Numbered from the stretch's first letter, positions 47,301 through 58,441 are shown. The stretch is DNA of 64,000 bases from Pristionchus mayeri (GCA_036245805.1 BTRK01000002.1:22871067-22935066), one strand, 5' to 3'. Notes: generated by a model not told the origin, from the letters alone. Translations and numbers: made by a program.

Positions 47301-49489
47301 TCCCACGGTTGTCTTGAGATCTCTTCCGCACACTTTGAGTAGTTCGACGAGTGTGGAATGACATCGACGGAGGATCGAAGGGACGTCCACTGACAGTTCC
47401 ACCACAGAAACCTGATGTGGATGAAGTAGCTCAGCAGCCATACTATCTCTGAAGCCATTCTTTCATCTTTTTATTCTCGGCGCCATCGTGGTAGCCAAAA
47501 AGAAGAAGAAGAAGGAGGAGGTGATAAATGACTGAAAGACGAAGAGACAAAGAGATAATTCAGCGAGGAAATTAGGTCAGGGGGGAATCACGGGAACGAA
47601 TAAATATGCGTTCTAAACCTCGTCCTTCAATCTCTTCAACATGCGCTCCTTCCTTCTTCTTTCCATTCCAGTTCTCATTGTTGTGAGTCGATATTCCATT
47701 TCGACAGATCTATCATGCATAAAATGTTACAGTACGCAGCAACGGATGCTGAGAAGAGCACCATCTACAACAAGATGCTGGTTCGTGCAGTTATCATCCA
47801 TATTTAATGCATGAAACGGTGATAGGAAGCGTGCGAGGAAGTGTCTTCCGACAAGATCACCAAGGAAGAGGCTGTGAAGAAGGTGAGCAGAGAACTGTCT
47901 CCTTCACACCTCAATCATTCGAATCCCCCCCTCAGGTGGAGAATGCAACAGATGGATTCGATCTCACTGCCAAGGACAAGGAACAGCTGAGTAAGGCCAC
48001 TGACTTTCTCAAGGTACTACTCAATAGATATCCCCTCTATCTTTCATCCATCGCAGGCAATCGTGGGTGCACTGGGGAGTATGCCGAAGGAGGGCAGAGA
48101 AGCATTCAAGGTGAACCCATCCCATGCACTCATCACAGCAAGCATTGCAGGGTCTCTGCGACAAGAGCAAGCTGCCTGTCTAACGTGCCCTTACTTGTAA
48201 TGATAAAAAGACTTCTATCGCTATCTCTGGGATCTTCATTGCAGTGAATATGGGTGACTCACGGGTGTTCTATCAAAAGTTGCCTTGACATCAGCGTCGA
48301 ATCTGGGCACGATCCGCACTCGTTTCACGTAGAGACTGCAGATACTTATTTATTTAAAATATCCGATTATGTCAAAACTCTAGTAAAATTAATGAATAAT
48401 TCTCACCGAGTCACGAGTCGCTGCAGTTCACCCAACGAGGAAATGGCCGAAGGAAAGTCGGTGAAGGCCTGCGATTACATCATCACGTTGCAATCGAAGC
48501 ACTACTTCACTCACCTTCACGAAGCCTCCTCGTTTCTTCTCTCTGAACATCCGAAGAATGAATGACTCCTGGAAGCTCGTAAGCACTCTGCAATCAATCG
48601 AATGAATACGGAAGAAGAATGAAGAATGATTCCGTAATCTTTGATAATCAACTCGCGAACTGACTGATGAGCGCGATAGACGACGATGCCCGCCACGTTC
48701 TCTACGGGCACGCGACCACAAAGGAAATCGACTGCAACCAACACCATTAGTTCATTCTCGTGTTCAGTTATCAGTTCAAGGATCTGACCGAGAAGAATCC
48801 TCGATGTAATGAACTGCACCCCGCCCTCGAGATAGATCGCCTCCCTCAAGGAATGAAAGATAACCATTGCAGATGCTCCTTGCTGCACAGACAACGAACC
48901 TATCCGTGGTGGATACCCCAGAATTGATGATTTTAGGAGCGGCGTGTCCATTTCCAGTGAGAGCCTTGAGTCGAGGGATGAGGAAGGACTGCACCGAAGA
49001 TACTATTGCAATAGATGGGCATATACCGAAGGAGAGAAAGAAGGAGATCAGCACATAGAGCATACCTCATCATGGGCCGAAGTATTGACTACGAAGACTA
49101 GCAATTTCTGAAAGATTAACGGCTTTCCCTTGCTAGTAGATTTACAGTACCTGGTCAGAGTACATGACGAGATGATTGATGAAGAGCCGTTCGAGGCCCA
49201 GACCCCTGATGTATCGATCATATGAATGTGATCATTGGTGGTTCGCAATATTCAGTACATCTACAGTACCTCGCCGTAACGAAGAGCACATCATCGTCCA
49301 TCGTGTCTACCATCAGATTCGTCTCGTACTCGAGGATGTCCACCTATGCAATATATCGGTTCTGCTACACAGCCTACCGTAATCCGATAGTACCTCAGCC
49401 TCGCCATCACACTCCCCATCTATTCTCTCAAGCAAGACATCCCCATCATCCTCCGGCTCTGACAGAGGTTCTTCCTTCACCTCAGGCAT
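38304..49489 (-). CDS. xpf-1: XPF/ERCC4-like structure-specific endonuclease, with other genes in its introns
   Basis: Exons spread over 11 kb reproduce XPF order. 49.49-48.26 kb encodes the N-terminal helicase-like part: [98 protein letters not shown]. 47.41-45.6 kb encodes the middle: [75 protein letters not shown] and a basic linker (KRRRQ). 40.55-38.30 kb encodes the nuclease: [75 protein letters not shown] with the catalytic ERKxxx[20 protein letters not shown] and a C-terminal HhH2-like end. XPF-ERCC1 cuts 5' of lesions in nucleotide excision repair. Introns contain inos-1, a small secreted gene and two tRNA-Glu genes. Two separate transcripts cannot be excluded. Confidence 0.85.
39845..39915 (-). 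tRNA. tRNA-Glu (anticodon TTC)
   Basis: The minus strand folds as a cloverleaf: acceptor TCCCATG pairing with CATGGGA, D-arm around GTCTAGTGGTTAGGA, anticodon loop TTTTCAC within CTGG...CCAG, and T-arm CCCGGGTTCGATTCCCGG. The A and B box sequences are intact. It lies in an xpf intron, same strand as xpf, 80 bp from the next tRNA. Confidence 0.95.
39996..40066 (-). tRNA. tRNA-Glu (anticodon CTC)
   Basis: Acceptor TCCGATG pairs with CATCGGA; anticodon loop CTCTCAC sits in a GCGG...CCGC stem; T-arm is CCCGGGTTCGATTCCCGG. The D-arm reads GTCTAGTGGTCATGA. It is in the same xpf intron as the TTC isoacceptor and the same orientation. Confidence 0.94.
40553..42555. other. Part of the large xpf intron upstream of inos-1
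   Basis: No exon was found on either strand. Sequence is pyrimidine-rich on the plus strand and contains a GGGGGGGGG run near 40.70 kb. It presumably includes the inos-1 promoter just before 42556. Confidence 0.5.
42556..45312 (+). CDS. inos-1: Inositol-3-phosphate synthase
   Basis: About thirteen exons encode the NAD-dependent enzyme that converts glucose 6-phosphate to 1D-myo-inositol 3-phosphate, the first step of inositol synthesis, in the cytosol. Hallmarks in order: [20 protein letters not shown] (Rossmann glycine motif), [90 protein letters not shown] (SPQNT follows), [40 protein letters not shown] (catalytic-region signature), [20 protein letters not shown], and [20 protein letters not shown]. 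The C-terminus ends DEALPGLV. Every catalytic block appears intact. The gene is on the strand opposite xpf, lying between xpf exons at about 45.6 and 40.55 kb. Start [12 protein letters not shown] at 42556 is the first in-frame ATG of its exon. Confidence 0.94.
47641..48183 (+). CDS. Small secreted protein nested in an xpf intron
   Basis: Six short exons join cleanly in phase 0: [14 protein letters not shown] (signal peptide), [55 protein letters not shown] followed by [24 protein letters not shown], and [10 protein letters not shown] before TAA. The product of about 103 residues is a helical, charged, secreted peptide with two cysteines that could form one disulphide, and one possible N-glycosylation site (NATD). 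I recognise no family; nematode-restricted secreted proteins often look like this. It is antisense inside the xpf intron between exons ending at 48258 and starting at about 47412. Confidence 0.75.
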
Positions 49490-50775
49490 CCTAGATGCAG
49501 TATATCAAGCATGCCACTATTGAGTTCTACGGTCTCTCAGATATGCCAAAGCGACAAAAACGTGTTGAAACGAGATAGCACATAATAGTATTGAACTCTT
49601 TATCAAGTAAATAAATGGTACAGAGTAACTCCACAATTGCGATTTGAAATGTACAAAAGATGAAGATGAACGGAGCGAAGTTGATGTGTCCTGCCGTCTT
49701 GAAGAGGCTGAAATGGGATGAATAACTCGAAAATTAAACAAAAAGGGGGCTGCCGTCGCACGATTCAGAGTCATGAATGGAAAAAAAACGTTTCGAAACG
49801 ATACCACGAGAAAGCATTAGGTTCTGACATGCAAGTATGCAGGACATGGAGACTATGCGACATCACGCTCGCTAATACCAAGAAAATGACAACTATAGCC
49901 CTACATAACCAGTTTTACATCACAGTTCTTTTGAAAAAAAATGCATTAACACTTTCGAAAGCATCTCTTAAGTGTGAAATAGGTTTAAAGCAGCGCTGAG
50001 TAGCGGCATGTGTGTATGGATCCTATACCGCATCTATTAGCCGAACAAAGTAAAGAGCAACCGCGATAGAAATAGGAAAAATCGATAAAAAACCACAGTA
50101 GCAATACGTGAGCCGGAAAATTCAGAACCGGTAAGAAGTCACTCGAATAGTAAGAATTTGTGAAGAGCGGTGATTTAAAAATGAATGAGACGTTAAAAAA
50201 AAATTAAAATTAAAAATTCGTGTTCTCGTGGACAGTCTCGTAAAAAATTAATTTAAAAGGAATATTCAGTGTGAATTTAATCGAGCTTCATTATTTAAAA
50301 AGCTCTATAAATAGCTTCTCATCGCTCTGATGTTCCAACATATGTTGAGTTTTCGATACGCCACATTCCAACTGTAACTTACATTTAACTAAGTAGCCGC
50401 TTGAATAGATGTTACGGGATCCTGTGGTGATTGCGATTAGGGGTGCTGGAGATGACTCTCTTCTCGCATCTAGATAATAAACACGCATAAAAATTGATGT
50501 ATTTATGCCGAACTCTTCATACTCAAAAATGGGCAAAGACTGGAGATGCTGTTTCCCTCGTCGTATTCTCCATATTCAATATCCTTCGTTCTCTAATGTA
50601 ATCACTGAAGTAAACAATTCGACAAAACAAGGCGATATCTTCAAGATTATCTGCATCATCGGTCCCAAAATGAAAAATGCATCATCGGTCCCAAAATGAA
50701 AAATGCAGACATGGGAAGAGATAATTAGTCTCGTAGAACCAATACTAATCACGTGCCCCCCTTCGTCATTCCTTC
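49490..50775. other. Intergenic interval upstream of xpf
   Basis: AT-rich, with no supported exon. It presumably contains the xpf promoter near 49.5 kb. A 23-nt direct duplication (CATCGGTCCCAAAATGAAAA) occurs at about 50658 and 50683. Confidence 0.5.
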
Positions 50776-50942
50776 TTCCGATCATTCTCCGATCCCTTCT
50801 ATATACAAACCTGCAGAATGCCTCATTGTCTCCTCTACATACACTCCACATCATTTTTATGTACTTGAGTACAAAATGGATTCGGAAATGTAAAATGAGG
50901 CTTAATTAATCAATTCCACTCACACATGTCCTTCTCCGTCCT
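50776..50942. repeat. Left copy of long direct repeat flanking a LINE
   Basis: Bases 50776-50926 match 52156-52306 with a single C/T difference; similarity resumes as CCTTCTCCGTCCT after a few altered bases. The two copies immediately border the LINE, so they look like an unusually long target-site duplication. Confidence 0.9.
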
Positions 50943-52155
50943 TATACTTATACTTATACTTTATTCACCAGCAGGATAGGGGAGGATAGGCCTTAAAGGC
51001 GACGAAGATGGAAGATCAGGTGGTATTTTGGGCTCGGGCGAGCATGTGGGTGGGGATTTTGTGGCAGTCCGTGTTACATTCGTACGTTGGAAGAGTGGGG
51101 GACACAAGTGGAAGAGTTTTTAATGTGACGGCGGAAAGGGAGACGGGGCATGGTAACTATTTGGTTGGGGAAAGAATTCCAGAGCGTTAGTGAACGAGTG
51201 GCAAAAGAACTCAGGGAAGCTGGAAGCACGTACGGTAAAGCGATGCGCATGCTGTGAGAGGCACGGAGGCTACGAGAGAGAGGAGCGATCGCATAGACAG
51301 AAGAGGTGTCGAGGAGAACGAACTCGTGCAAAGAATCGTGCAGGAAGTAAATATCGTTCAAAGAGCGGCGGTATTCTAGTGTGTCTAATTGAAAATACTT
51401 TAGCCTCTCAAGGTAAGGGAGGTAAGGTAATTTAAATCGACCAAGAATTCGTCTAGTGAATTCACGTTGTACAGATTCAACTTGATTAACTAGCCCAATA
51501 GCAGTGGGATTCCAAATTATGGTTGATGATTCAAGCAGAGGACGAATGTAAATTTTGTATGGCTTAATCAGAATGTCGGGAGGGGATGAGGAAAATGACC
51601 GAGGCAAAAGGTTGCACATGGATCTGGATTTTCTAGAAATTTGATCAATATGATGACCAAAGTGCAGGTTTCTAGTGAAGAAGATACCAAGGTCCCGAAC
51701 TTGATCTTTAGGGGAAATAATATTACCATTGAGGATGTATTTCGACCTTGTTTTAAGACGACCTAGATGGAGTACGGTACACTTAGGAGCGCTGATAGTC
51801 ATATTCCATTGAATAGTCCACTTCTCTATATTTGTAATAGCAGTTTGGAGATCGATACTGTGGTCAGGCACAGTGGCGTATATTTTAAGGTCGTCAGCGA
51901 ATACATTGTATTTAACCGAAGGAGGAATACAACTACCAAGGTCGTTAATGTATATAATGAACAATAGAGGACCGATAGCAGATCCTTGAGGGACCCCTGA
52001 AATAATGGGAGATGGAGAGGAAAGATAATCACCGATAAAAACACGTTGAGATCTTCCTAGGAGATATGATTCAAACCATTTTACAACATGTTTAGAAATA
52101 CCTAGAGAGGAAAGCTTATGTAATAGAAATTTTAGATCAATTGATTCAGAGAATT
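50943..52155 (-). mobile_element. 5'-truncated CR1/Jockey-like non-LTR retrotransposon
   Basis: The minus strand encodes about 360 residues of the C-terminal half of a LINE reverse transcriptase: a FESYLLGRSQRVFIGD block, SGVPQGSAIGPLLFIIYIND, the catalytic FADD box in YNVFADDLKIYA, and a thumb region with WNMTISAPKCTVLHLG and LGIFFTRNLHFGHHI. The long tail ends in WNSFPNQIV-type sequence. No endonuclease domain is present, so the copy is 5'-truncated. Its 3' end carries a short TATACT/TATAAG microsatellite (50943-50965), as in CR1-like elements. The frame has no stops, so insertion is probably recent. The annotated-looking ATG of the frame falls in flanking duplicated DNA, not in the element. 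Confidence 0.88.
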
Positions 52156-52322
52156 TTCCGATCATTCTCTGATCCCTTCTATATACAAACCTGCAGAATG
52201 CCTCATTGTCTCCTCTACATACACTCCACATCATTTTTATGTACTTGAGTACAAAATGGATTCGGAAATGTAAAATGAGGCTTAATTAATCAATTCCACT
52301 CACACAATTCCACTCCTTCTCC
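52156..52322. repeat. Right copy of long direct repeat flanking a LINE
   Basis: Matches 50776-50942 as described for the left copy, with one substitution over the first 151 bases and a small insertion (ATTCCAC) before CTCCTTCTCCGTCCT. Confidence 0.9.
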
Positions 52323-53648
52323 GTCCTCTGTTTTGGTGCTTATTTTCCATCGGATTCTTCATTTGACCATTGGCCGCATGCTTTCCCTCAATCTCATTTC
52401 ATCAACCTTCTAGGGAGAGATGACTCGACCACGTTGCCATCCCAAATTGCCTCTTCCCCTCACACTGGAGTCACACAAACAATGTGGATAAAAGGGCCAG
52501 AAAGGGAAGGGTATCCCGCACCCCCCACGAGCTCATTCCCCATCACTCCCATTCCTCCCTTTTGATCTGCAGCAATCACTGAATCTCATCGAGATCTCGT
52601 CCATCTCTCAGATTGTCTCAACTGTCTCCTCTCTGGAATCCTCGTGATTCCTCTCCTTCTCAATCAGCTCATTCCTCTAATGATTCAGTGTTTTCCTTTC
52701 TCAATTGCCGCGTGTGCAATTCGAGATAATGGAAATTGCAGTGAAGGATGTTTGCCTCTCTTCATTCTTCTCCATACTTTCAAACGGACGTGCGAATACT
52801 CAAGTTTCGATATCCCGAAAGAGTACTTTCTCTTCTCATCCCAAGTTGTTCAAAGTAGCTCCTATTCTATCTTATTTTCCTCTCTTTGTGTGAAGATTCG
52901 TGGTGATTCGATCTCCCGCTGTCGTTTTGTACACTTCATCCTTCCATTCCCTTCGCCCCTGCAGATAACACCTCTTATTATTGTAACAGTGGGCTACTAT
53001 CTTCTATTTCTGCTTTCTGTGAACAATCCAGTTGCATAAACTACGACTTCTACCTTCTCCGATCCCTCTTCATTATCTCCTCGTCTCTCCCTTTCTCACC
53101 TCTTTCCTGGGTGTGAAAATGACCATAAAAGGCGCAATCTCAACGTGGTCCTCTCTCCTTTTATGATTCGAATCATGCGATCGGGTCGAGAATTGAGATA
53201 ATCACACACCCGTCGACCCCCTCTCTCTTCCGTAACCCCTGAGATATCTGAACCTTCCCTACGTGTTCTTTCCATCCTTCCACTAAATCCGAACCCTTTT
53301 CTCTTTCCTCGAGGGAAGGTTTCACTCGAAGTGGAAACTCCCTCCCTCCCTCTCTCATAATCCCCGACCCTTCCATTCCTCATTATTAGCCACGCGCACC
53401 TCTTTTCATCTTGGAGTCTCCTCTTGGAATGCTCTCCAGTTTCACCAAATATTTCCTGTCTTCCATTCTCTTTTCTCCACGTGCCCCTCTACACTCTTGT
53501 TTATCTCCATCTCTCACTAGTTTGTTCCCCTCAAGACACACTCATTAATTCATTTTCATCTCTCCTTATTTTGTTCTTAGCACATGGTTCTGCGTAATCC
53601 CCATTCCCTTTTCTCTCCCCTCAATCCTTCCTTCTCAGTATTCGTCTG
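52323..53648. other. Pyrimidine-rich interval upstream of the receptor gene
   Basis: Long CT-rich sequence on the plus strand with no supported exon. It presumably contains promoter or UTR of the chemoreceptor-like gene. Confidence 0.45.
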
Positions 53649-56600
53649 ATGACGATCTCTTACGAGATCGAGAACAGCAATCTCTTTCTCGTGCTTCGAT
53701 TCCTCATCGCTTCTCTCGCAGTCTGTGGTGAGTGAGAACAACAGTCTACATCGGGGGAACCACTCTTTATGCTCATGAATATACAAAATAAAAATATAAT
53801 ATGCATACACTCACCACAACAGTAAGAAAGAGAAAGAGAAAAATAGATGGTCGAAACATCTGATTCTCTATATTAATTGTCGTAATTGTGCACGGCTCTC
53901 CGTGGAACATCATGGGAGTGAGTGAGTGAGTGGATTTCCTCAGGCAACGCAATCATCATACTCACAATCTTCCGATCTTCTCGCCTATGTACTCGAGCAT
54001 ACAACATTCTCATCGCACAACTTGCTGTTGCTGATCTCATCGTTGGTGAGTAGAGGATAGGGGGAGGAGGCGAGAGGGGAGAAGTTCCCCTGCAGGTCTC
54101 GGCCTTCTCGTGCGAGTCATCGGAACGAGTATTCTCAAGATATTCCCTCCTGAATCATACACTGAGGTATGCTTTCATTCCCTCGTCTTAGAATATTTCA
54201 CCATTTTTTTACAATGATATTTGTTTTAAATTTTGTAAAAAAAAACTTTTTTATCCAAATTTCTCGATGCTCGCTAGAATGATATATAAGGCTGTTGCAT
54301 AAGTTCCTTTCTTTTTTCTGTTGGACAATTCTGCGGAAGTACGTGGACAGACGAGATATTCTGATTATCCTGTGATATGGTCTTGATTGTGGATTACACC
54401 CATAAAATTGTTTTGAATCTACTCACTATCTTGGGTGGCTAGCACGTTTCAGAAAATGAGCATCGGAAAACGGCGATTTTTAGCATTTTGAGTTGGGCCC
54501 TTGTTGCCGAGAATTCGTGGCATTATGATTCTGTGCAATCATCCAGTACTAGGACAAGAGTTGATTGTTCGCAAAAAATCCGTATTCAAATGCGTGTGGT
54601 AAACAGAGGATATCCAAATCTGTTGATTTCAACGTGTGAAACTCGAGGTTTTTTTTTCAAAAAAATCAGCTCGTGAAAGGATATGCCAATCCTTTCCTAA
54701 ATATGATTACATATATGCAAGGTAAGGTACTTCACAACCCATCACTATTTAGCCCTTCTCATCGATTTCTATGAATAATAAGTTGAAATCCGTAATTTTC
54801 AGAAAGACGAATATCTCATCGGGCCCATATTTCAGGCAGGGTTTTTAAGGCGCAATTCTCGTGATATGTCGTATGAGATATCCCATCATATTGCTTTAGA
54901 ACAGTGTGACAAATTCAACACCATCACTACTCTACTCGGAGCTGTGAATAATTTAACACTCGGATCAAACATAGTAGTACGATGACTTCCGATCTAAATT
55001 GGCCCATGCTCACTGATATAATCGAACCAAGATCGTGCTCGATATAGAGTGTACTCATGCCCCAATTAACTGTAACAAACCATTAGTTGATTGGTCGATT
55101 GCAAAGAACAGTGGAGGTTGCAATGTTCATGCACGAAAAAAGAAAGGAACTTATGCAACAGCCTAATAATAGTATTCTAAATGCGTACACGAGAGAGGAT
55201 GACGTATTCATATTGGTGCCGCTAGACAAACACGAGGAGACGGAAATGAGGGGAATCTCTGCTACTCTCGAGGATGTTGACCCTTCTGATGCATGGAAAA
55301 CAATATGCGTTGTTTTAGAGTCACGGAATAGATGTGAAAGACAGGCGAGAATGAAAACAGAGCCTTCCCAGTGTCAATCCTCTCCCCTCTCAGCTCTACT
55401 GTGTTTCCATCGCTGCCATCACTGTGTTCGGGAGTCAACTCAGTCAGTTGACAGTCCTCCTCATAGCAGTCGATCGACTCTCTGCCATCAAATGTCCCCT
55501 CGAGTACAAGAACAAGGTGAGCAAGGTCAAGGGCAAATCTTAGAAAGCAGGAGCGGGCGGTCCCGTGGTGTAGCGGTTAGCACTCAGGACTCTGAATCCT
55601 GCGACGGGAGTTCAAATCTCCCCGGGACCTTCCCTTTTGCCAATTTTTCTCTGATTTCAGGATCCCTTCTGGTATCCTCTTCGACGGTTTTTATTCTGTA
55701 TTTTCCTCTCATGCGGTGGTCTAGGCGCCCTATACATCAATGTAGACATACACAATGATGTGCAGGTAAGCAATCAATTGTTGTTTCTTGATTCGATCAT
55801 TCGTATTCCATCGCAGGTCTGCACTTTATCTGGGAAGGACATCCACGGGTTCGCTCCCTACTGGATCGTGTTCAGTTTACTACTCTGTGCCATGATATTT
55901 GGTGGGACTCACTATCTCTCTTCCCTCACTCCATCCTCTATTCTTGCAGCGACGTACGGGTACACGCTGCATCTGCTGCACGACACGAGTGAAGTGCAGA
56001 GGAAGATGGAGTGCACCCGGGAATTCGCCAGACAGAAGAAGGTCACTCCACTGAATCCACTTCATTGGTCGACGGAGGGGGGACAACAGCTCAATAACTG
56101 GTCGTAGTCCTCCAGTTGAAGAGATAGTGTGCAGGTGTTCCTGACAATCTCTGTGGTTCTTCTCTCGTACTTCATCTGCTACGTCTGCCCCTTTGTATCC
56201 ATCCTATTCGGAGTCGTATTAGAGGTATCGTGTCCCCATTTCATCCAAGAAGAAGACGGATTATCATTTAATATCACTGTAAATAATGCCTTATACGTTG
56301 CTTAATATCTCGTAGGCTCCCGAGATGATTCTGTCCCTCATCGTCCTCATCAACGGAGTGACTATTGCTTTGAACGCCGCAGTGAACATCCTTCTCTACG
56401 GGTGAGCAGAGAAAGAGGAAGTGAAGGGAAGGAGTCGATTCGCAGATGGAAGTACAAGGAATTGCGAGTCGCCATGATAGACTACGTGGGAGGAAGAGAG
56501 AGACAGAGGGAACTATCCTACAGGTGAGAATGTCCAGCTGATTAGACAACAGTGAGGACTTCCTTACCTTGCTCAATAACATCCCCTCACTCAATGGAGT

Positions 56601-56723
56601 AACTATTGTAGGACGGATGGCTGTCTCTCAGTGCAGCCATCCTCTCGTCGCAAATGCACTCCTACGTCAGAGAGAACCCAACCCGTGCCATTCGAATTGG
56701 CAGAGGGAGACGTACTCTTGTAG
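53649..56723 (+). CDS. Seven-transmembrane receptor, chemoreceptor-like (SRSX-type)
   Basis: Exons join into a rhodopsin-like 7TM protein. An N-terminus with MTISYEIENSNLFLVLRFLI leads into ASLAVCGNAIIILTIFRS (TM1 with GN). YNILIAQLAVADLIVGLGLL is TM2 with the LAxAD motif. TM3 is LYCVSIAAITVFGSQLSQLT followed by VLLIAVDRLSAIKCPLEYKN, a DRY-like DRL box. PFWYPLRRFLFCIFLSCGGL, APYWIVFSLLLCAMIFGGTH, VFLTISVVLLSYFICYVCPF and MILSLIVLINGVTIALNAAV with NILLYGW cover TM4-TM7. The tail ends AEGDVLL. The layout and DRL box resemble nematode SRSX chemoreceptors, but another rhodopsin-like group is possible. A 1.2-kb intron (about 54165-55402) contains a TIR element and the intron at about 55517-55660 contains a tRNA-Gln. 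Confidence 0.75.
54289..55164. mobile_element. TIR transposon-like element in the receptor intron
   Basis: The ends are perfect inverted repeats of about 30 nt (AGGCTGTTGCATAAGTTCCT... and its reverse complement ...AGGAACTTATGCAACAGCCT). At 876 bp the interior has no convincing transposase, only short broken frames, so it is a decayed or non-autonomous Tc1/mariner-like copy. TA-rich flanks are present but the duplication is not clean. Confidence 0.75.
55559..55630 (+). tRNA. tRNA-Gln (anticodon CTG)
   Basis: Acceptor GGTCCCG pairs with CGGGACC; D-arm GTGTAGCGGTTAGCAC; anticodon loop CTCTGAA inside CAGGA...TCCTG; T-arm GGGAGTTCAAATCTCCC. It lies in a short intron of the receptor gene, same strand. 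Confidence 0.95.
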
Positions 56724-56753
56724 AGATCCCCCCCCCCAACCCTCCAAATCTCT

Positions 56754-56769
56754 CCCCCCCCCCCCCCCC
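56754..56769. repeat. Poly-C tract, 16 nt
   Basis: A run of 16 C, preceded by a run of 10 C at about 56728, just downstream of the receptor stop codon. Confidence 0.97.
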
Positions 56770-56997
56770 ACCTCTCCTCAGATCTCATAGTTTCTCATGG
56801 GCTCCATCAATTGACGGGAAACTTCTTCGCAAATCGAATATTCCAATCTTCCTTCTTCCGGGTGAATGCACTCCACATGACGATAAATATTATACAATTT
56901 CATACAATGTGAAAGGAATAATGTATGTCCAGTAATCCCAGAAACAATTCAGCTAAGTTCCTAGAGTCAGTTTGACAGTGTTTATCGATAGGAAAGG

Positions 56998-57391
56998 TCA
57001 TCGGTATCTACGCACGAGTAGATAGAAGAAGAGACAAGTCCAGAGAGTGAGGAGGAGCTCGTAGTGGAGGAATCGACCGACGAGAGAACCAACGACGAAG
57101 ATCGACGAGTAGAGAACGTGATTGGATGCATTCTGGAAGCAACCTCTGTCTGTTCTTCCCCCCCCCCTTCTCACCTCTCTCCTCTCCACTTCCTCCTCAC
57201 TGGTCACAATCAGCTTGACGTACTTCGTTCTTCCTCTGCAGAAGGGGCAGATCACGTGTTTCTCCCTCCCCTCTGCCATCTTCTCTGCACACACGAGACA
57301 CGTGGAGTGACCGCAGTTGGTGAATACGACGAGGGTGGAAGGACGTCCCTCGAAGCAGATCCCGCAGGGAAGGGAGAACGACGAGCCACCT
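56998..57391 (-). CDS. RING-finger membrane protein (probable E3 ligase; 5' end unresolved)
   Basis: A single long exon encodes a C3HC4-type RING: CGICFEGRPSTLVVFTNCGH with STCLVCAEKM then VICPFCRGRTKYVKL. Cys/His spacing fits zinc ligation in a cross-brace. After an Arg/Gly-rich linker the C-terminus has one or two hydrophobic segments (SIFVVGSLVG, LLTLWTCLFFYLLVRR), so it is probably membrane-anchored with RING in the cytosol, as in nematode RNF-type E3 ligases. The exon starts after a ttggattgcag acceptor near 57391. The first exon was not found: the short ATG frames upstream do not join in phase. Specific partners cannot be inferred. Confidence 0.7.
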
Positions 57392-57605
57392 CTGCAATCC
57401 AAGATAAGTACAGTTGACACAAGTGTGTCTACTGTCTTGCATTGACGATTATCTACCCCGTCACAGAAAAGTACCTACTATTTCGTTTCTGAAATAGAAT
57501 CTACTCGATTCAAAGATGACGTGAGATTACGTTTGTTTTTTTCTGTTGAGATATAAATCAAAGAAAAAGTGACGACGCTCGAACAAAGATAATAATCAAA
57601 TGAGA

Positions 57606-57962
57606 TCACTTGTTCATCTCCATCTCTTGGATCTGCTTGATTCGCTGCTCCCTCTCAGCTGGAGATTCATCCTCCTCCTTAATTACCCTTCATTTTGAGG
57701 CCTGCTTTGCAGAATCTGTTCGAGAGGAGAAAGTAATGCAATAAAAATAACGTTTCGGCAAAACAATTTCCTGATAGCATCATCAATATTAAGATGCTGA
57801 GGAACCAACCTCTGGCTCGGAATAGTACGATGAAGAGGAGAGGGAGGAGGTAGCGGAGGAGGAAGAGGAAGAGGAGGAGGAGGAGGAGGAGGAGGAGGAG
57901 GAGGAGGAGGGGGAAGAGGAAGAGGAAGAGGAAAAAGATTCAGTGGTGGAAGATATATCCAT
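57606..57962 (-). CDS. Serine-rich small protein (tentative)
   Basis: An ATG at 57960-57962 opens MDISSTTESF followed by a polyserine tract of about 25 codons from a TCC/TCT microsatellite, then ATSSLSSSSYYSEPE and a GTTGGT donor. A phase-compatible exon EEDESPAEREQRIKQIQEME ending MNK and TGA lies at 57606-57680. The splice acceptor (taattaag) is atypical. An alternative acceptor at about 57716 would end the protein as ILQSRPQNEG. In another frame the microsatellite reads polyproline, which is a less likely coding choice. Function unknown; low confidence that it is a real gene. Confidence 0.35.
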
Positions 57963-58441
57963 GTCTGCAGAATGATTCCCGTTACCAAATTAAAATAGGA
58001 TAAACCTTGGAAGAATTGGTCGCCTATTTGAGACCGACCACGAGAATAGGAAATGATGAGAATGAGAGGGAAAATTGAAGTGGGAGTTTGTACAATTCCA
58101 ATTTTGTCCTTTTCCTTCCCACATCCATCCCCTCCATCGTATTTGGGTTTGTGCCCGCAAATGAATCCAAGGAGATCAATTATCATCCGTTCTGATCAAT
58201 TGATATCTTTTGATATTTCACTGTGTTAACTGATATCTATCATAAGTACAATTAAAGCATGAATAGTGGAAGATTCATTAGAGAACGAAAATCGAAAAGC
58301 CGAAAGGATCCCGCCAACCTAATCTGTTTACCCTTTTCTTGTCACTTATCGTGGAAGGGGAAGGAGGTACATCTCTCTCCTCACTCAATCGACTATGATC
58401 ACTCGACCCCTTCGATCAATCTGAGCCATCGTTTATTAATC

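Noticed and set aside
45613..47441. Independent coiled-coil gene beginning [10 protein letters not shown]
   Set aside because: Its exons align with the middle of XPF ([27 protein letters not shown]), and a splice acceptor lies after the apparent start.
51074..52234. 386-codon ORF as an ordinary host gene
   Set aside because: It is a LINE reverse transcriptase; its first ~26 codons are flanking duplicated DNA rather than protein.
57683..58186. 167-codon minus-strand frame with polyproline
   Set aside because: The polyproline is one reading of a TCC/CCT microsatellite and flanking sequence has no family likeness; the polyserine frame with a proper ATG and following exon is preferred.
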